The notes beneath the pieces are model-generated. The model made no database searches, was not told where the DNA came from, and worked only from the letters and a program-made list of their open reading frames with translations. From Alistipes sp. dk3624 (GTDB lineage: Bacteria; Bacteroidota; Bacteroidia; Bacteroidales; Rikenellaceae): a stretch of DNA of 64,000 nt. Location: positions 2,790,001 to 2,854,000 of the forward strand of contig NZ_CP045651.1 in NCBI RefSeq assembly GCF_009557455.1, written 5' to 3'. Shown here piece after piece: positions 54,301 through 61,880 of the stretch. How positions within the stretch are numbered: position 1 is the stretch's first letter; each line of letters opens with the position of its first letter. Position numbers and translations under genes: made by a program.

Positions 54301-54464
54301 CCAAGACGGTTCCCATCATCGCCGTGACGGCTTATGCGTTCGCATCGGATAAGGAAAAAATCCTCAAAAACGGTTTCAACGGTTATGTCGCTAAGCCGAT
54401 CAATCCGACAAAATTGGGGATTGAGATACGAACTATGCTCAACAAGAACTTTACGCTAATTTGA
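51366..54464 (+). CDS. hybrid sensor histidine kinase with a periplasmic ABC-substrate-like domain
   Basis: 1032 residues from the ATG at 51366 (MQKKLLLSVRHIVF), preferred to a GTG at 51318. Signal segment to about 30; a periplasmic domain of the ABC transporter substrate-binding type (about 32-350, LLIINSYNEAAPWSQ, then MLISGDARMISAAKRPVFAL); a transmembrane helix (about 365-392); two PAS-like modules (to about 660); HisKA with His680 in ANMSHEIRTPLNA; HATPase with NLISNARKFT and GNGLGLSICKG; and a C-terminal receiver with Asp960 in IIMDINMPNMDG. No AraC domain, so it is not the Bacteroides one-protein system. Its output partner is unknown. It heads an operon of two secreted proteins. Confidence 0.93.
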   Translation: MQKKLLLSVRHIVFIFAGLSFSFTSQVAEAREHRLLIINSYNEAAPWSQELITPIALLTARTDGVRADIIHMNGTFIRNESMYRQVENGIFQRFEDRKPDYLVLIGNMSFTLRERIVKEWGDIPMVLISKTKVCGPQEFYITGETSDVSDDMLKPLIDLQGKYNFTMIEVPDLYRETIDMMVRMLPGMRKVVFMADEFYLNRYLNGLIRQYIKETYPDLGYEWLVGNEHNSDLMRQYLNDRDPSVGLLLSTWFYERINVHGFPMLISGDARMISAAKRPVFALRSAYLSNGIDGGYFPDPQQTQAAVMNAVNQMLDGVPMRTVPFAYATEAFPIVNYPKLVRDEIPVDRCPESTVFLDKPKTFWQLYSWYIIVALVIFVATIIIAILNTVFQRKKMALFRTHANLVEHMPIAYTQATVCYGADGRVADIEYHSGNEAFASLVRQNVLPGASYKLFAPEYISNMAETALRNRFPVTFSHYFKQTDTYYEFLMYLSERDREMDIFAIDITAKSKAANELREFAEKLDITLSVAHIIPWRWDLESHKIACEAQRILRHMNFTAQRGSTHLVHIIEDAEYFERIHPDDAAHIKQTYRDFLDGKLKYIKTEFRVVTDKNGQSRTDWLEVHAAVVESDDRGRAKALIGSLLLITERKKQEQTLVAAKEKARESDRLKSAFLANMSHEIRTPLNAIVGFSSLLLTTEDEQEKQQFVNIIENNNQLLLQLIGDVLDLAKVESNTLDFIYRATDLNDLIRTIDSTERLRLQPEVVLNFMLGATDCVVRTEPNRLSQVLINLISNARKFTKSGSIVFGYELRGDEIYFFVKDTGMGISPEGQTRLFQRFVKLNDFMPGNGLGLSICKGIVEKMNGSIGVESAGEGKGSTFWFKIPYLPAKIVKAEQVVVETPKVPLGRKNITILVAEDCESNFLLFQSILKTEYKLIHAWNGREAVALCREHSPQLIIMDINMPNMDGYEATREIRKFSKTVPIIAVTAYAFASDKEKILKNGFNGYVAKPINPTKLGIEIRTMLNKNFTLI

Positions 54465-54540
54465 CCACGGGAACATATCGACCGAACATTCGGGGTGCTT
54501 TAATAGCTACAACTGTAACATCCTATAAAAGAGAGAAAAC

Positions 54541-55161
54541 ATGAAGTATCGTTTACTATTACTGTTTCTATTCGCAACAACAGCACCGTTACGTGCAGCG
54601 GCCCTTGTTGAAGGACGCATCTATTTGAAAAACGGATCGGTCGTCGAATGTACGGGCGACGACCGATTGCAACTCCCCCAAAAATCCGGCAAACTGAAAA
54701 TATTTCGAGACGCTTTCCGGAAAACTAAAACCAAAGATGTATTGCCGGCCGGAGATATAGACTCGGTGATTTGCTGGCATGCCAAGACCCCGGAACACGT
54801 CCGCAAGTTGGTTTGGGCGTCCGATCCGGGCTGGATGTGGGTTTACGTCGAGACGCCGCATATTAGGGCCTGCATTTATTCGAAAAAAGGTTACTGTGTC
54901 GACACGAACGGCGGTATGCTGGTTCGGCAGAGAAGCGGATGGTTCAGTAGCTCGCGTGTGGCCTATTTCCTTCAGAAACATGACGAAAGTGAATTTCAAA
55001 ACATTGGCAGTACATACCGCCGTTCGAAAGACGTTTTCCGCGAACGCATCGCCCGTTATATAGACGACGATCCCGAACTTGCCGAGCGCATACGCCGATC
55101 GAATGCCTACCGGGACAAAACGATTCTTATGCTGCGAGACTACGATCCGACTAAATATTAA
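54541..55161 (+). CDS. secreted protein of unknown function (kinase-linked, member 1)
   Basis: 206 residues with a signal peptide (ending RAAA). The first part has the pattern GRIYLKNGSVVECTG, KTKDVLPAGDIDSVICW, like the following gene (VTLTSGEKVDGYL, YTADEVESIEYV): a strand with NG or SG and an aspartate/isoleucine pair 40-45 residues later. The second half contains RQRSGWFSSSRVAYFLQKHD and a basic C-terminus. 76 bp after the kinase. Probably part of the signal the kinase handles, but that is only inferred from position. Confidence 0.65.
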   Translation: MKYRLLLLFLFATTAPLRAAALVEGRIYLKNGSVVECTGDDRLQLPQKSGKLKIFRDAFRKTKTKDVLPAGDIDSVICWHAKTPEHVRKLVWASDPGWMWVYVETPHIRACIYSKKGYCVDTNGGMLVRQRSGWFSSSRVAYFLQKHDESEFQNIGSTYRRSKDVFRERIARYIDDDPELAERIRRSNAYRDKTILMLRDYDPTKY

Positions 55162-55178
55162 CCCCTAAAATAAAGCAT

Positions 55179-55868
55179 ATGAAACAGTTTTTACTTTTCG
55201 CTGCCACCGTGCTGGTCACGTTGGGCACAATCAGTCAGGCACAGGCCAAGAAGCCGGAAGATCAGGAGTTCCGCCGGGTAATAGTAACCCTTACATCCGG
55301 CGAGAAAGTCGACGGTTACCTGCAGCGCAGTTGGCACGCCGAATCCTCCGTACTGAAAAAGGAAAATTACTCGTTCAAGCTCGCCAAGACACCCGACGAC
55401 AAGGAGCCGGTCAAGTACACGGCCGACGAGGTCGAAAGCATCGAATACGTCGAGAAGACCGAAGCCCATCCGGACGGCATCCGCTGGGAAGCCCTCGATA
55501 TCGCTTCTCCCGGACTCAAGGACCGTTATCGCACATTCCGCAGGTTGGTCTGCCTGAACAAAGCCAGCCAGAACGCCACTACCTATTGGTGGAAGATATG
55601 GACAACAGAGCGGGTCGGCAATATCGACCGCCGGGTGTTGAAGACCGTATACGGCATCCGTTTCCACGACGATCCCGACCGGACCGTTTATCCGTATATG
55701 TTGGTCAACACCATGCTGGTGGAAAAACAGCATCCCGGATTGCAGAAGTTCTGCAAAACATGGTTCAAAGGCTCCGAAGGCAAGGTGCGCAAAAAAGAGG
55801 CTAAAGAGAACGACGCGTGGATGTTGGATATGTACGACGCTTACCTCGCCGCCCAGGCGGACAAATAA
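55179..55868 (+). CDS. secreted protein of unknown function (kinase-linked, member 2)
   Basis: 229 residues, signal peptide ending AQAKK. It shows the same N-terminal NG/SG-strand pattern as the gene 17 bp upstream, so the two look like divergent paralogues. The C-terminal half has TYWWKIWTTERVG and is rich in Lys and aromatic residues. No enzyme motif. It is followed by a strong hairpin. Confidence 0.65.
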   Translation: MKQFLLFAATVLVTLGTISQAQAKKPEDQEFRRVIVTLTSGEKVDGYLQRSWHAESSVLKKENYSFKLAKTPDDKEPVKYTADEVESIEYVEKTEAHPDGIRWEALDIASPGLKDRYRTFRRLVCLNKASQNATTYWWKIWTTERVGNIDRRVLKTVYGIRFHDDPDRTVYPYMLVNTMLVEKQHPGLQKFCKTWFKGSEGKVRKKEAKENDAWMLDMYDAYLAAQADK

Positions 55869-55913
55869 GTCGGCATTCAGAGACAGAGTGAATATACGAA
55901 GATTATTTCATTG

Positions 55914-55949
55914 CGAAAGCCTCTTTCTTACCAGAGAAAGAGGCTTTCG
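55914..55949. terminator. bidirectional terminator after the kinase operon
   Basis: A 15-bp perfect stem (CGAAAGCCTCTTTCT with AGAAAGAGGCTTTCG) around TACCAG. It serves the plus operon and probably the minus gene at 55988. Confidence 0.8.
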
Positions 55950-55987
55950 TTAGGTAACAGGATTTATATCTTCAATAGTTTTTAATC

Positions 55988-56299
55988 TTAATTATCCAGT
56001 ACCGCATCCGCAGGCTTCCGTTTACAAAGCTCGTCGTAGCGGGATACCGTCAGCTCGAAATCGGTAATGTCGAAGTCGAGCACTTTCCACCAGTAGCGGA
56101 ACGAGAGCCCGGTCTCCTGCGAGGGCCGTTTGATCTTGCATAGCTTATTTATCGCCTCGGCCCGCAGGTTATACAGCCGTGCCGTATCCTTCAGTGGGGG
56201 ATGGATTCCTTTGAGCCGCATCGACGCATCGAATACCAGCACTTTGTAGTTCTTCGGCTCGCGTTTGCGACGCTTCCCATCCGGCTCGATCGTCGTCAC
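55988..56299 (-). CDS. NUMOD1-like small DNA-binding-type protein
   Basis: 103 residues, basic N-terminus (EPDGKRRKREPKNYKV), then VLVFDASMRLKGIHPPLKD, ARLYNLRAEAINKLCK and ETGLSFRYWWKVLD. The pattern (short strand, S/T-like helix, helix with A-I-K-C, aromatic end) resembles NUMOD1-type DNA-binding modules of homing nucleases and Bacteroidota islands. It has no nuclease domain. Its start lies 38 bp after the broken MG2 gene. Identification is tentative. Confidence 0.5.
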   Translation of the reverse strand: MTTIEPDGKRRKREPKNYKVLVFDASMRLKGIHPPLKDTARLYNLRAEAINKLCKIKRPSQETGLSFRYWWKVLDFDITDFELTVSRYDELCKRKPADAVLDN

Positions 56300-56337
56300 C
56301 GGACTGGCTTTGGATTTACGCCCCTGCCGCCGTGGCT

Positions 56338-57066
56338 CTAATTTCCCAGGGAATCATACTTTACGGCCCTGCGGTCCGTTACGCTTACCGACAGATCGGC
56401 CTCTATCGGTTTTCCACCGTCGTCTTTCAGTCCGATCTCGACGCGCACCTTTTCCCGTTTGCCGTTCCGGTCGAACAGTTCGTAGTCGGCTTCCGCGTCG
56501 CGTATGGGTCGTCCGTCCGCATCGGCGAACCGCACGATTGCCTGAGCGGAAGTATAGGTTATGTCGGTTCGTATGCGGTCTGAACGGGTATTTCCCACGT
56601 TGATGTTGCGCCGGAAGAAGAATGCGGGCTCGAAGTTCAGCATCCATCCGGTATACGCCCTGAGGGTGTACTCTCCCGCGGGCAGCGTATCGGGCAGGGG
56701 GAGCCCGTTCGCAAACCCCAGCGAATCGCGCTTGATCTTCCGTGCCGCGACGACCTTCCCTCACCTGTCGGCCAGGTCGACATATATGAAGTTCGAGAGC
56801 GTATCGGGCCTGTGGGATACGGCGTCCGTCAGATAGGCCTTGAACCACATGGTGTCTCCGGCTCCGTAGTAGGGCTGGTTCAGATGAAGGTAGAGCTTCT
56901 CGGGATGACGGGACTGGACCCCGGCGAAGAAAGAAGCGAGGCTGTCGAGTTCCGGAGAGGATACCGTGTCCGGCTCAGAGCCATCGGATACGGAAGGGCG
57001 TACCCCACCGAATCCTGCCGTAATACCCAGCAGCAGCAACATTACACGAAAAACGCCCTGTTTCAT
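56338..57066 (-). pseudogene. broken copy of the MG2-type protein
   Basis: One reading frame keeps similarity to the intact protein at 57142-59772. Codons from 57066 read MKQGVFRVMLLLLGITAGF, RHPEKLYLHLNQPYYGAGD and LSNFIYVDLADR. Then a TGA at 56761-56763 replaces an arginine. After it the frame continues KIKRDSLGFANG, YTLRAYTGWMLNF, DYELFDRNGK, and then jumps to REKVRVEIG. In the intact copy these two points are about 280 residues apart, so an internal deletion has joined them. The rest is lost at 56338. Confidence 0.75.
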
Positions 57067-57141
57067 ATCCTTGTTTTTTTTACAATCCGTTTATAACAAA
57101 TGAAATAGACATCCTATCCGATCAAATTTCCTATTTCTGAA

Positions 57142-59772
57142 TCACTCCAATCTTTGTAGCGTTCTGCATACCGATCCGTCCGTCGCAATACCCTCGATTA
57201 CGACCTCCAAACGAGACTTATCTTTATCGTTGGTGTAAAACTCGATCGTACCCTTGCCGTCGTCCCCGATCCGTAGGTAGGGCTCCCAATAGAGCGTCGT
57301 CCTACGATCCGGGGTTTTATTCGCCAGTCGCTCCGGAGTGTCGTAAACCGGATGGTAAAACTCGGTATGCTTGGCATATCCATTTGTCCTATAAACGACA
57401 AAATTTCGGATGCCGTTAACATCTTCTCTCAAGAAAATATGAAGCCGACAGGGATAGTTATCCCAAAAAATAGCTCTCGGCGTTAGCGGCGGGTTCATAA
57501 TAGAGGGAACCTCCAATTTGAAATAATCAACCTCTTTTGCAAAAAAACGGTACAACTGGGCCATGCCATAAATAATCTCGTTGTCGATTCTTATTTGGGC
57601 CGGATAAGAAAAACCGGATGGCGATCTCAAGCTAATCCAATCGCCATTGTTCACAACTCCGGGTAAAAATTTTATATAATGCTCCAAAGACATAGACCCG
57701 AATTTTGCGATGCGAGCAGTATCGTCAATTATTTTTTTGTAAATGGCGACTGCGGGACGGTTCGGATCTTTTGCTGTCACGGTTACTTCTTCAAGTTCGT
57801 ATTCCCCAAGACCGTCGTTATTGGGTTTCGGGAACGAAGCCAGGTAACGCTGTAAATCGTCGCTGCGACTCCGTAGCGAGTCTTCTGTAAAAAATGGATG
57901 CAAGGGTTTGAATTTCAATCCCGAGTAAAGCTTGTCGGCTTTAACCTCACATGGAATCCTTCCGCCTCGTTTGTTTTTCGAAGAGATAAAAAACACGGTG
58001 CTATCCTGAAAATCCAATCCTTCGATAAGAAACCGTCCCATGCTGTCAGTTACCGTACTGCCGACCACGTTGTCTTTATTGAATGCAAAAGCGGTAACCG
58101 ACGCTTGCTTTGCAACTTTTCCTCCGGCAGTAGAGACATATCCGGAAATATACTGTCCACGTTCGATATAATGTTTCGGCGTGAACGGTTCCGGATGGAA
58201 CAGGTCATCCGTTTTGAACCTCCGCCAACCGTGAGTCATCATAACCAGATCGAGATAATGCCGCCGTGCAGGGGAGTCGTCCAGAAAATAATAGCCCGGA
58301 TTATGGATATAGCCTTTCAGATCGGAAGTCAGCAGCAAATTAGTACGGATGTTGTCCGAGAGGGAATCCGTTTTGACGGTATTGGCATCGGTTACGCTGA
58401 CCGAGAAAGTTCCTTCGAGAGGCTGTCCGCCTTTTCCCACGGTAATGTCGATCCGGACTTTCTCCCGTTTCCCGTAGGACGGTTTATCTTGTGTTACCTG
58501 CCACTGTTCTTGAGGACGGGACAGGTAAACCAATCGTTCTGTTTTAGGAATACCGGACGAATCGGCCAGCAGTAAATGTAAGATTCCTTCGGGCAGCGAA
58601 TCTGTTTTAATCAGCCCTTCGGGATTGTTCGGGGGTACCGAATGGACAAAATGACAAAGCCCGCGTGTATGGGCTACGAGCACGCTCCCTTCGGGAATTG
58701 TTCCCAGAACCCGGTAACGCAGATTGTTTTCGCTTTGGGTAACGGTCAATGCACAGGCGTTTTCATGTATCGAGGGGAGCGGGGTGGATACGCTGAGCGT
58801 ATCGCAAAAAGTAACGGCCCGGTACGTTTCTGCGGACTGCGGGGTCAGCAGAAATATTCCCATACCGTCGTGTTCGCTGCTAAAACGGGCTACGGTATCC
58901 CCGGCAGAGTTCAATATAGCTCCGCGGACTTCGGCTGGATATCCGTTCGACTGCACAGCTTTAAAGGCGACGATCTGCGGTGTTCCCGGAACTAAATTTC
59001 CGCCTTCGGGCAGGAACTGGATATCGAACGAGGCCGTCCGAGGTTCGGGAAAGAACGTGCGTTTGTATAGGGTGCCGTTTCCCAGTTTCAGCCGGGTTTC
59101 GGCATAAGCGCCGTTTAGGGTGGAATCGGTCGGAAGGGTAACGAACAATGCTCCAGAAGGGGAGGTGGGTTGCTGGCCCGAAGAAAGTTGTTTGCCATTG
59201 CGGTCGAAAAGTTCATAGGAAGCTTCGTTGCCGAAAAGCGGAGAACCTGATTTGTCGGAGAAACGGATAACCATCATATCCTTATCGGTGTATGTGATAT
59301 CGGTGCGGATGTCGGATGCCGTCCTGCCGATCAGGATGTTTTTCTGAAAGAAACAGGACGGATCGAAATTAAGCATCCAACCGGTGTAGGCTTGCAGGGT
59401 ATATTCCCCGGCGGACAGCGTGTCGGATATATACAGATTGTTGGCGAATCCGACGGAATCGCGTTTGATCTTTTTGGATGAGATCAGTTTGTTTCTTCGA
59501 TCGAACAGATCGACATAGATAAAATTGGATAACGTATCGGGACAAAGTGTCATGGCATCGCTCAGGTAGGCCCGGAACCGGATCGTATCCCCGGCTGCGT
59601 AATACGGTTTGTCGAGATGAAGCCATAGTTTCTCCTCATGACGGGACTCGATATCCGAGAAAAAAGAAAAAATACGGTCTTGCTGTTCATTTTGAGACAT
59701 AGGGCCGTTTTCGCCTTTCAGAAAAGGCGAACTTCCCAACATCAACAAAATGTATAAAACTATCTTTTTCAT
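57142..59772 (-). CDS. MG2-domain (alpha-2-macroglobulin-like) surface protein with plug-like region
   Basis: 876 residues from the ATG at 59772 (MKKIVLYILLMLGSSP); 94 unsupported residues lie upstream in frame. It begins ...HEEKLWLHLDKPYYAAGDT, an MG2-like domain, followed by other macroglobulin-type domains. The C-terminal part has YELEEVTVTAKDPNRP, IRIDNEIIYGMAQLYRFFAK and IEFYTNDKDKSRLEVVIEG, resembling a TonB-receptor plug fused to the MG2 region. Bacteroidota proteins of this type stand next to peptide and LanC-like genes. The function is not known. A broken duplicate lies directly downstream. Confidence 0.85.
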   Translation of the reverse strand: MKKIVLYILLMLGSSPFLKGENGPMSQNEQQDRIFSFFSDIESRHEEKLWLHLDKPYYAAGDTIRFRAYLSDAMTLCPDTLSNFIYVDLFDRRNKLISSKKIKRDSVGFANNLYISDTLSAGEYTLQAYTGWMLNFDPSCFFQKNILIGRTASDIRTDITYTDKDMMVIRFSDKSGSPLFGNEASYELFDRNGKQLSSGQQPTSPSGALFVTLPTDSTLNGAYAETRLKLGNGTLYKRTFFPEPRTASFDIQFLPEGGNLVPGTPQIVAFKAVQSNGYPAEVRGAILNSAGDTVARFSSEHDGMGIFLLTPQSAETYRAVTFCDTLSVSTPLPSIHENACALTVTQSENNLRYRVLGTIPEGSVLVAHTRGLCHFVHSVPPNNPEGLIKTDSLPEGILHLLLADSSGIPKTERLVYLSRPQEQWQVTQDKPSYGKREKVRIDITVGKGGQPLEGTFSVSVTDANTVKTDSLSDNIRTNLLLTSDLKGYIHNPGYYFLDDSPARRHYLDLVMMTHGWRRFKTDDLFHPEPFTPKHYIERGQYISGYVSTAGGKVAKQASVTAFAFNKDNVVGSTVTDSMGRFLIEGLDFQDSTVFFISSKNKRGGRIPCEVKADKLYSGLKFKPLHPFFTEDSLRSRSDDLQRYLASFPKPNNDGLGEYELEEVTVTAKDPNRPAVAIYKKIIDDTARIAKFGSMSLEHYIKFLPGVVNNGDWISLRSPSGFSYPAQIRIDNEIIYGMAQLYRFFAKEVDYFKLEVPSIMNPPLTPRAIFWDNYPCRLHIFLREDVNGIRNFVVYRTNGYAKHTEFYHPVYDTPERLANKTPDRRTTLYWEPYLRIGDDGKGTIEFYTNDKDKSRLEVVIEGIATDGSVCRTLQRLE

Positions 59773-59843
59773 AATAAAATACCGATTAAAATCTAAATTG
59801 TTTTCCTTGTCCTTTTTACGGATTTTCGGGTTTCTCCGGTTGT

Positions 59844-60340
59844 TTATAATAAAAATAAGTCCGCCCATTCGCTTTTCCGCTCCATATCGAGCGTCGATAG
59901 CAGGATTAGGCCGATGCCCGCGATTCCTTCGAGCATCGTATAGGAATCTTTCCAGAGCGGCGTCGTTTCCAACATATACCGTTATGCAGCGACAGCTCTT
60001 CGATATACAGGGGATCGCGTTCGATGATTTTTTTATCGATGTCCTCCAGCACATCGTCCGAATCGCCTTCCAACAAAGCGTTTTGGATCAGGTGTTCGAC
60101 GCCCCAGCCGATACCGCACAGTCCGTCGACGAAGTTGATAGGGATGTTTTCGTGAACCATGTCGAACACTTCGTCCAGCAGTTCTTCCGCGTATTCGCGG
60201 AAGTAGGCTTTGCCGGTATGTTTGGCATATTGTCCGAAAAACGCCACGCCTCCCATTTTCCCATTGAGCAATCCCGCATTGGGGGCGAAATGGTAGCTGA
60301 GAATCAAATGACGGGTCTGTCTGTCGAGTAACATAGACAT
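59844..60340 (-). pseudogene. broken LanC-like (lanthionine synthetase C) gene
   Basis: Two frames. From 60340 the frame reads LLNGKMGGVAFFGQYAK, INFVDGLCGIGWGVEHLIQNALLE and LYIEELSLHNG; the next frame, after a shift near 59985, reads WKDSYTMLEGIAGIGLILLSTLD and ends at the stop 59844-59846. Both pieces are LanC-like repeats (GxxGxG) in the right order. The zinc-ligand middle (Cys, Cys, His) is missing, so about 150 residues have been lost in addition to the frameshift. Such genes in Bacteroidota accompany peptide-precursor and radical-SAM genes, which are not found here. Confidence 0.65.
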
Positions 60341-60392
60341 CAGTTTTATAAGTTTTTTATAAAACTACAATGTGATTAGAACTTCTTCTCTC

Positions 60393-60716
60393 TCAGATCT
60401 TATGATCCAAGCTATCACAATGCTCTTCACAATCGCACGGATATTTATATTCTCTTAAAAAGTTCCGTGCCGTTTTATGCCCTCTCTGTTATTGAATAAC
60501 TTTACATAAGCTGTATTTCCCTTCTCTTTCGACTAATCGATTCTGTGTTTTTATCAGGTTACGAGTATTCCCCGACCGAATACAATAAATTATTCGTCCG
60601 GAAATAATTAGTATTGCTTTAAATGTAAAAAGGAAATCTCGATGAAGTGTTATTATCCGACCTTTCCCCAAGAATGTCAAGAGTCCAATGCGGATTAGCA
60701 TACCCATGAAGCGCAA
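60393..60716 (-). pseudogene. possible broken short gene with a Cys-rich tail
   Basis: One minus frame is open from 60716 to a TAA at 60489-60491 and continues without shift to a TGA at 60393-60395. The last 31 codons end FLREYKYPCDCEEHCDSLDH, with three Cys in eleven residues. It lies directly upstream of the broken LanC-like gene. The upstream part is unlike a leader peptide, so a natural-product precursor is only a guess; random reading-through of AT-rich DNA is possible. Confidence 0.25.
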
Positions 60717-61815
60717 TGCAATCGAAAATCAGAGATATAGAGTATGTTATATCCATTGGTATATAACTGGTTATGCAAAATGCAACTGTAAAACGACTTA
60801 ACGACTTTAAGTATTCTTTTATGAAGTTCTTGCAAATTAGATAAATTTTATTAAAAATCAATATTATCAGTCGTTTTTTGTGCACGATAAAGTCAGAGAA
60901 AGTCGTAATACAGAAGGGATATATGCGGAAAAACGGCTAAACTATGGACAATAATGTGTTACATGCGTTTGGAATAGCATTTTCTGAATATATTCTGCCA
61001 CCGAAAAAACGTTTAAAACCGCATTTTTCGCCATAGGCTTAAAAATAACACATCCTGTAAATCAACCTATTATTCTCCAAGATTTCAAATAGGTAACGAA
61101 ACGGTAACGATTTTTACAGAGTCATCTGTCCAACTCACTGATTTGTCATAGAAAAACTTTACAGATTATATTACTTTGTCCTATTTGAGCTAGACGTCGG
61201 TCGAGCGTTGGGAGGTGCAGTCTTTGGTCCGGCCGTGCATGAAAAATCTTGACCGCACGGTACGCAGCCTGACGCGAGTTGAAAAAAGCGGCCGGGGCGG
61301 GCACGGTCTACTGGAGGCGGGGATATGCCTCGACAGGCTGCCAGGGGAGGCAAACGACGACGTGCGATTGTTACGGCATCCGTTTCCGGGGCGATAGCGC
61401 GGTTCATAATTTCCTGACAGTCGGCGGCGCCTCTACCGGTTGGAGTGAAATGATGTTCGTGTTCAAGAAAAAAATCCCGAATTGCGAGGCGCTCAAAGAG
61501 TGTTACGAGAAGGGGGTGGAGAGTAAAGAGCATGTTCGCGAACTGAAAAAAGACCCCTTTTCGATACTGAATTTCTGCGACGCGTTTTTCGCAGAGTAAC
61601 GGTCGGGGCGATAAGTCGCTTTTGTATGTAAGGATCGATCTACCTAAGCGATCTGAAGTTCGTGTATTTTTTTTTGGTAAGGAGTGTCGGGAAATCGGGC
61701 GATCGTTTGGTTCTCCGACGGTTTGTTATATGGAGAATCGGCGATCCGGAATCCGGGCCGCCGTAACGTCGATGTCCGGAATACCGCGAGATTTCCGGTT
61801 CGGATACGGAATGGA
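60717..61815. other. gene-poor 1.1 kb at the right side of the accessory island
   Basis: 60717-61190 is AT-rich with no coding signal or known repeat; 61200-61440 is GC-rich but its frames do not look coding. The only candidate is the small orphan frame at 61450-61599. Confidence 0.5.
61450..61599 (+). CDS. short orphan protein, doubtful
   Basis: 49 residues from ATG 61450 (MFVFKKKIPNCEALKECY), acidic/basic helical composition with two Cys, ending FSILNFCDAFFAE. It could be a fragment of a larger gene, as no promoter or good start is visible. Low support. Confidence 0.25.
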   Translation: MMFVFKKKIPNCEALKECYEKGVESKEHVRELKKDPFSILNFCDAFFAE

Positions 61816-61855
61816 AACGACAAAGCCGGAGTCTTGAGACTCCGGCTTTGTCGTT
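61816..61855 (-). terminator. 18-bp perfect-stem terminator after the alcohol dehydrogenase gene
   Basis: Arms 61816-61833 and 61838-61855 around TTGA (GACAAAGCCGGAGTC with its complement), 25 bp past the stop. Followed on the minus strand by TTTCC. Confidence 0.75.
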
Positions 61856-61880
61856 CCGAGCGATGTTTCAGGAACTGCGA

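Noticed and set aside
59773-60054. Extension of the MG2-type protein upstream
   Set aside because: It runs through the LanC remnant in a different frame; the real signal peptide begins at 59772.
60619-60885. Minus-strand frame of 88 codons with a hydrophobic stretch
   Set aside because: AT-rich DNA easily gives such frames; no start signal, no recognisable motif, partly overlaps the better candidate frame.
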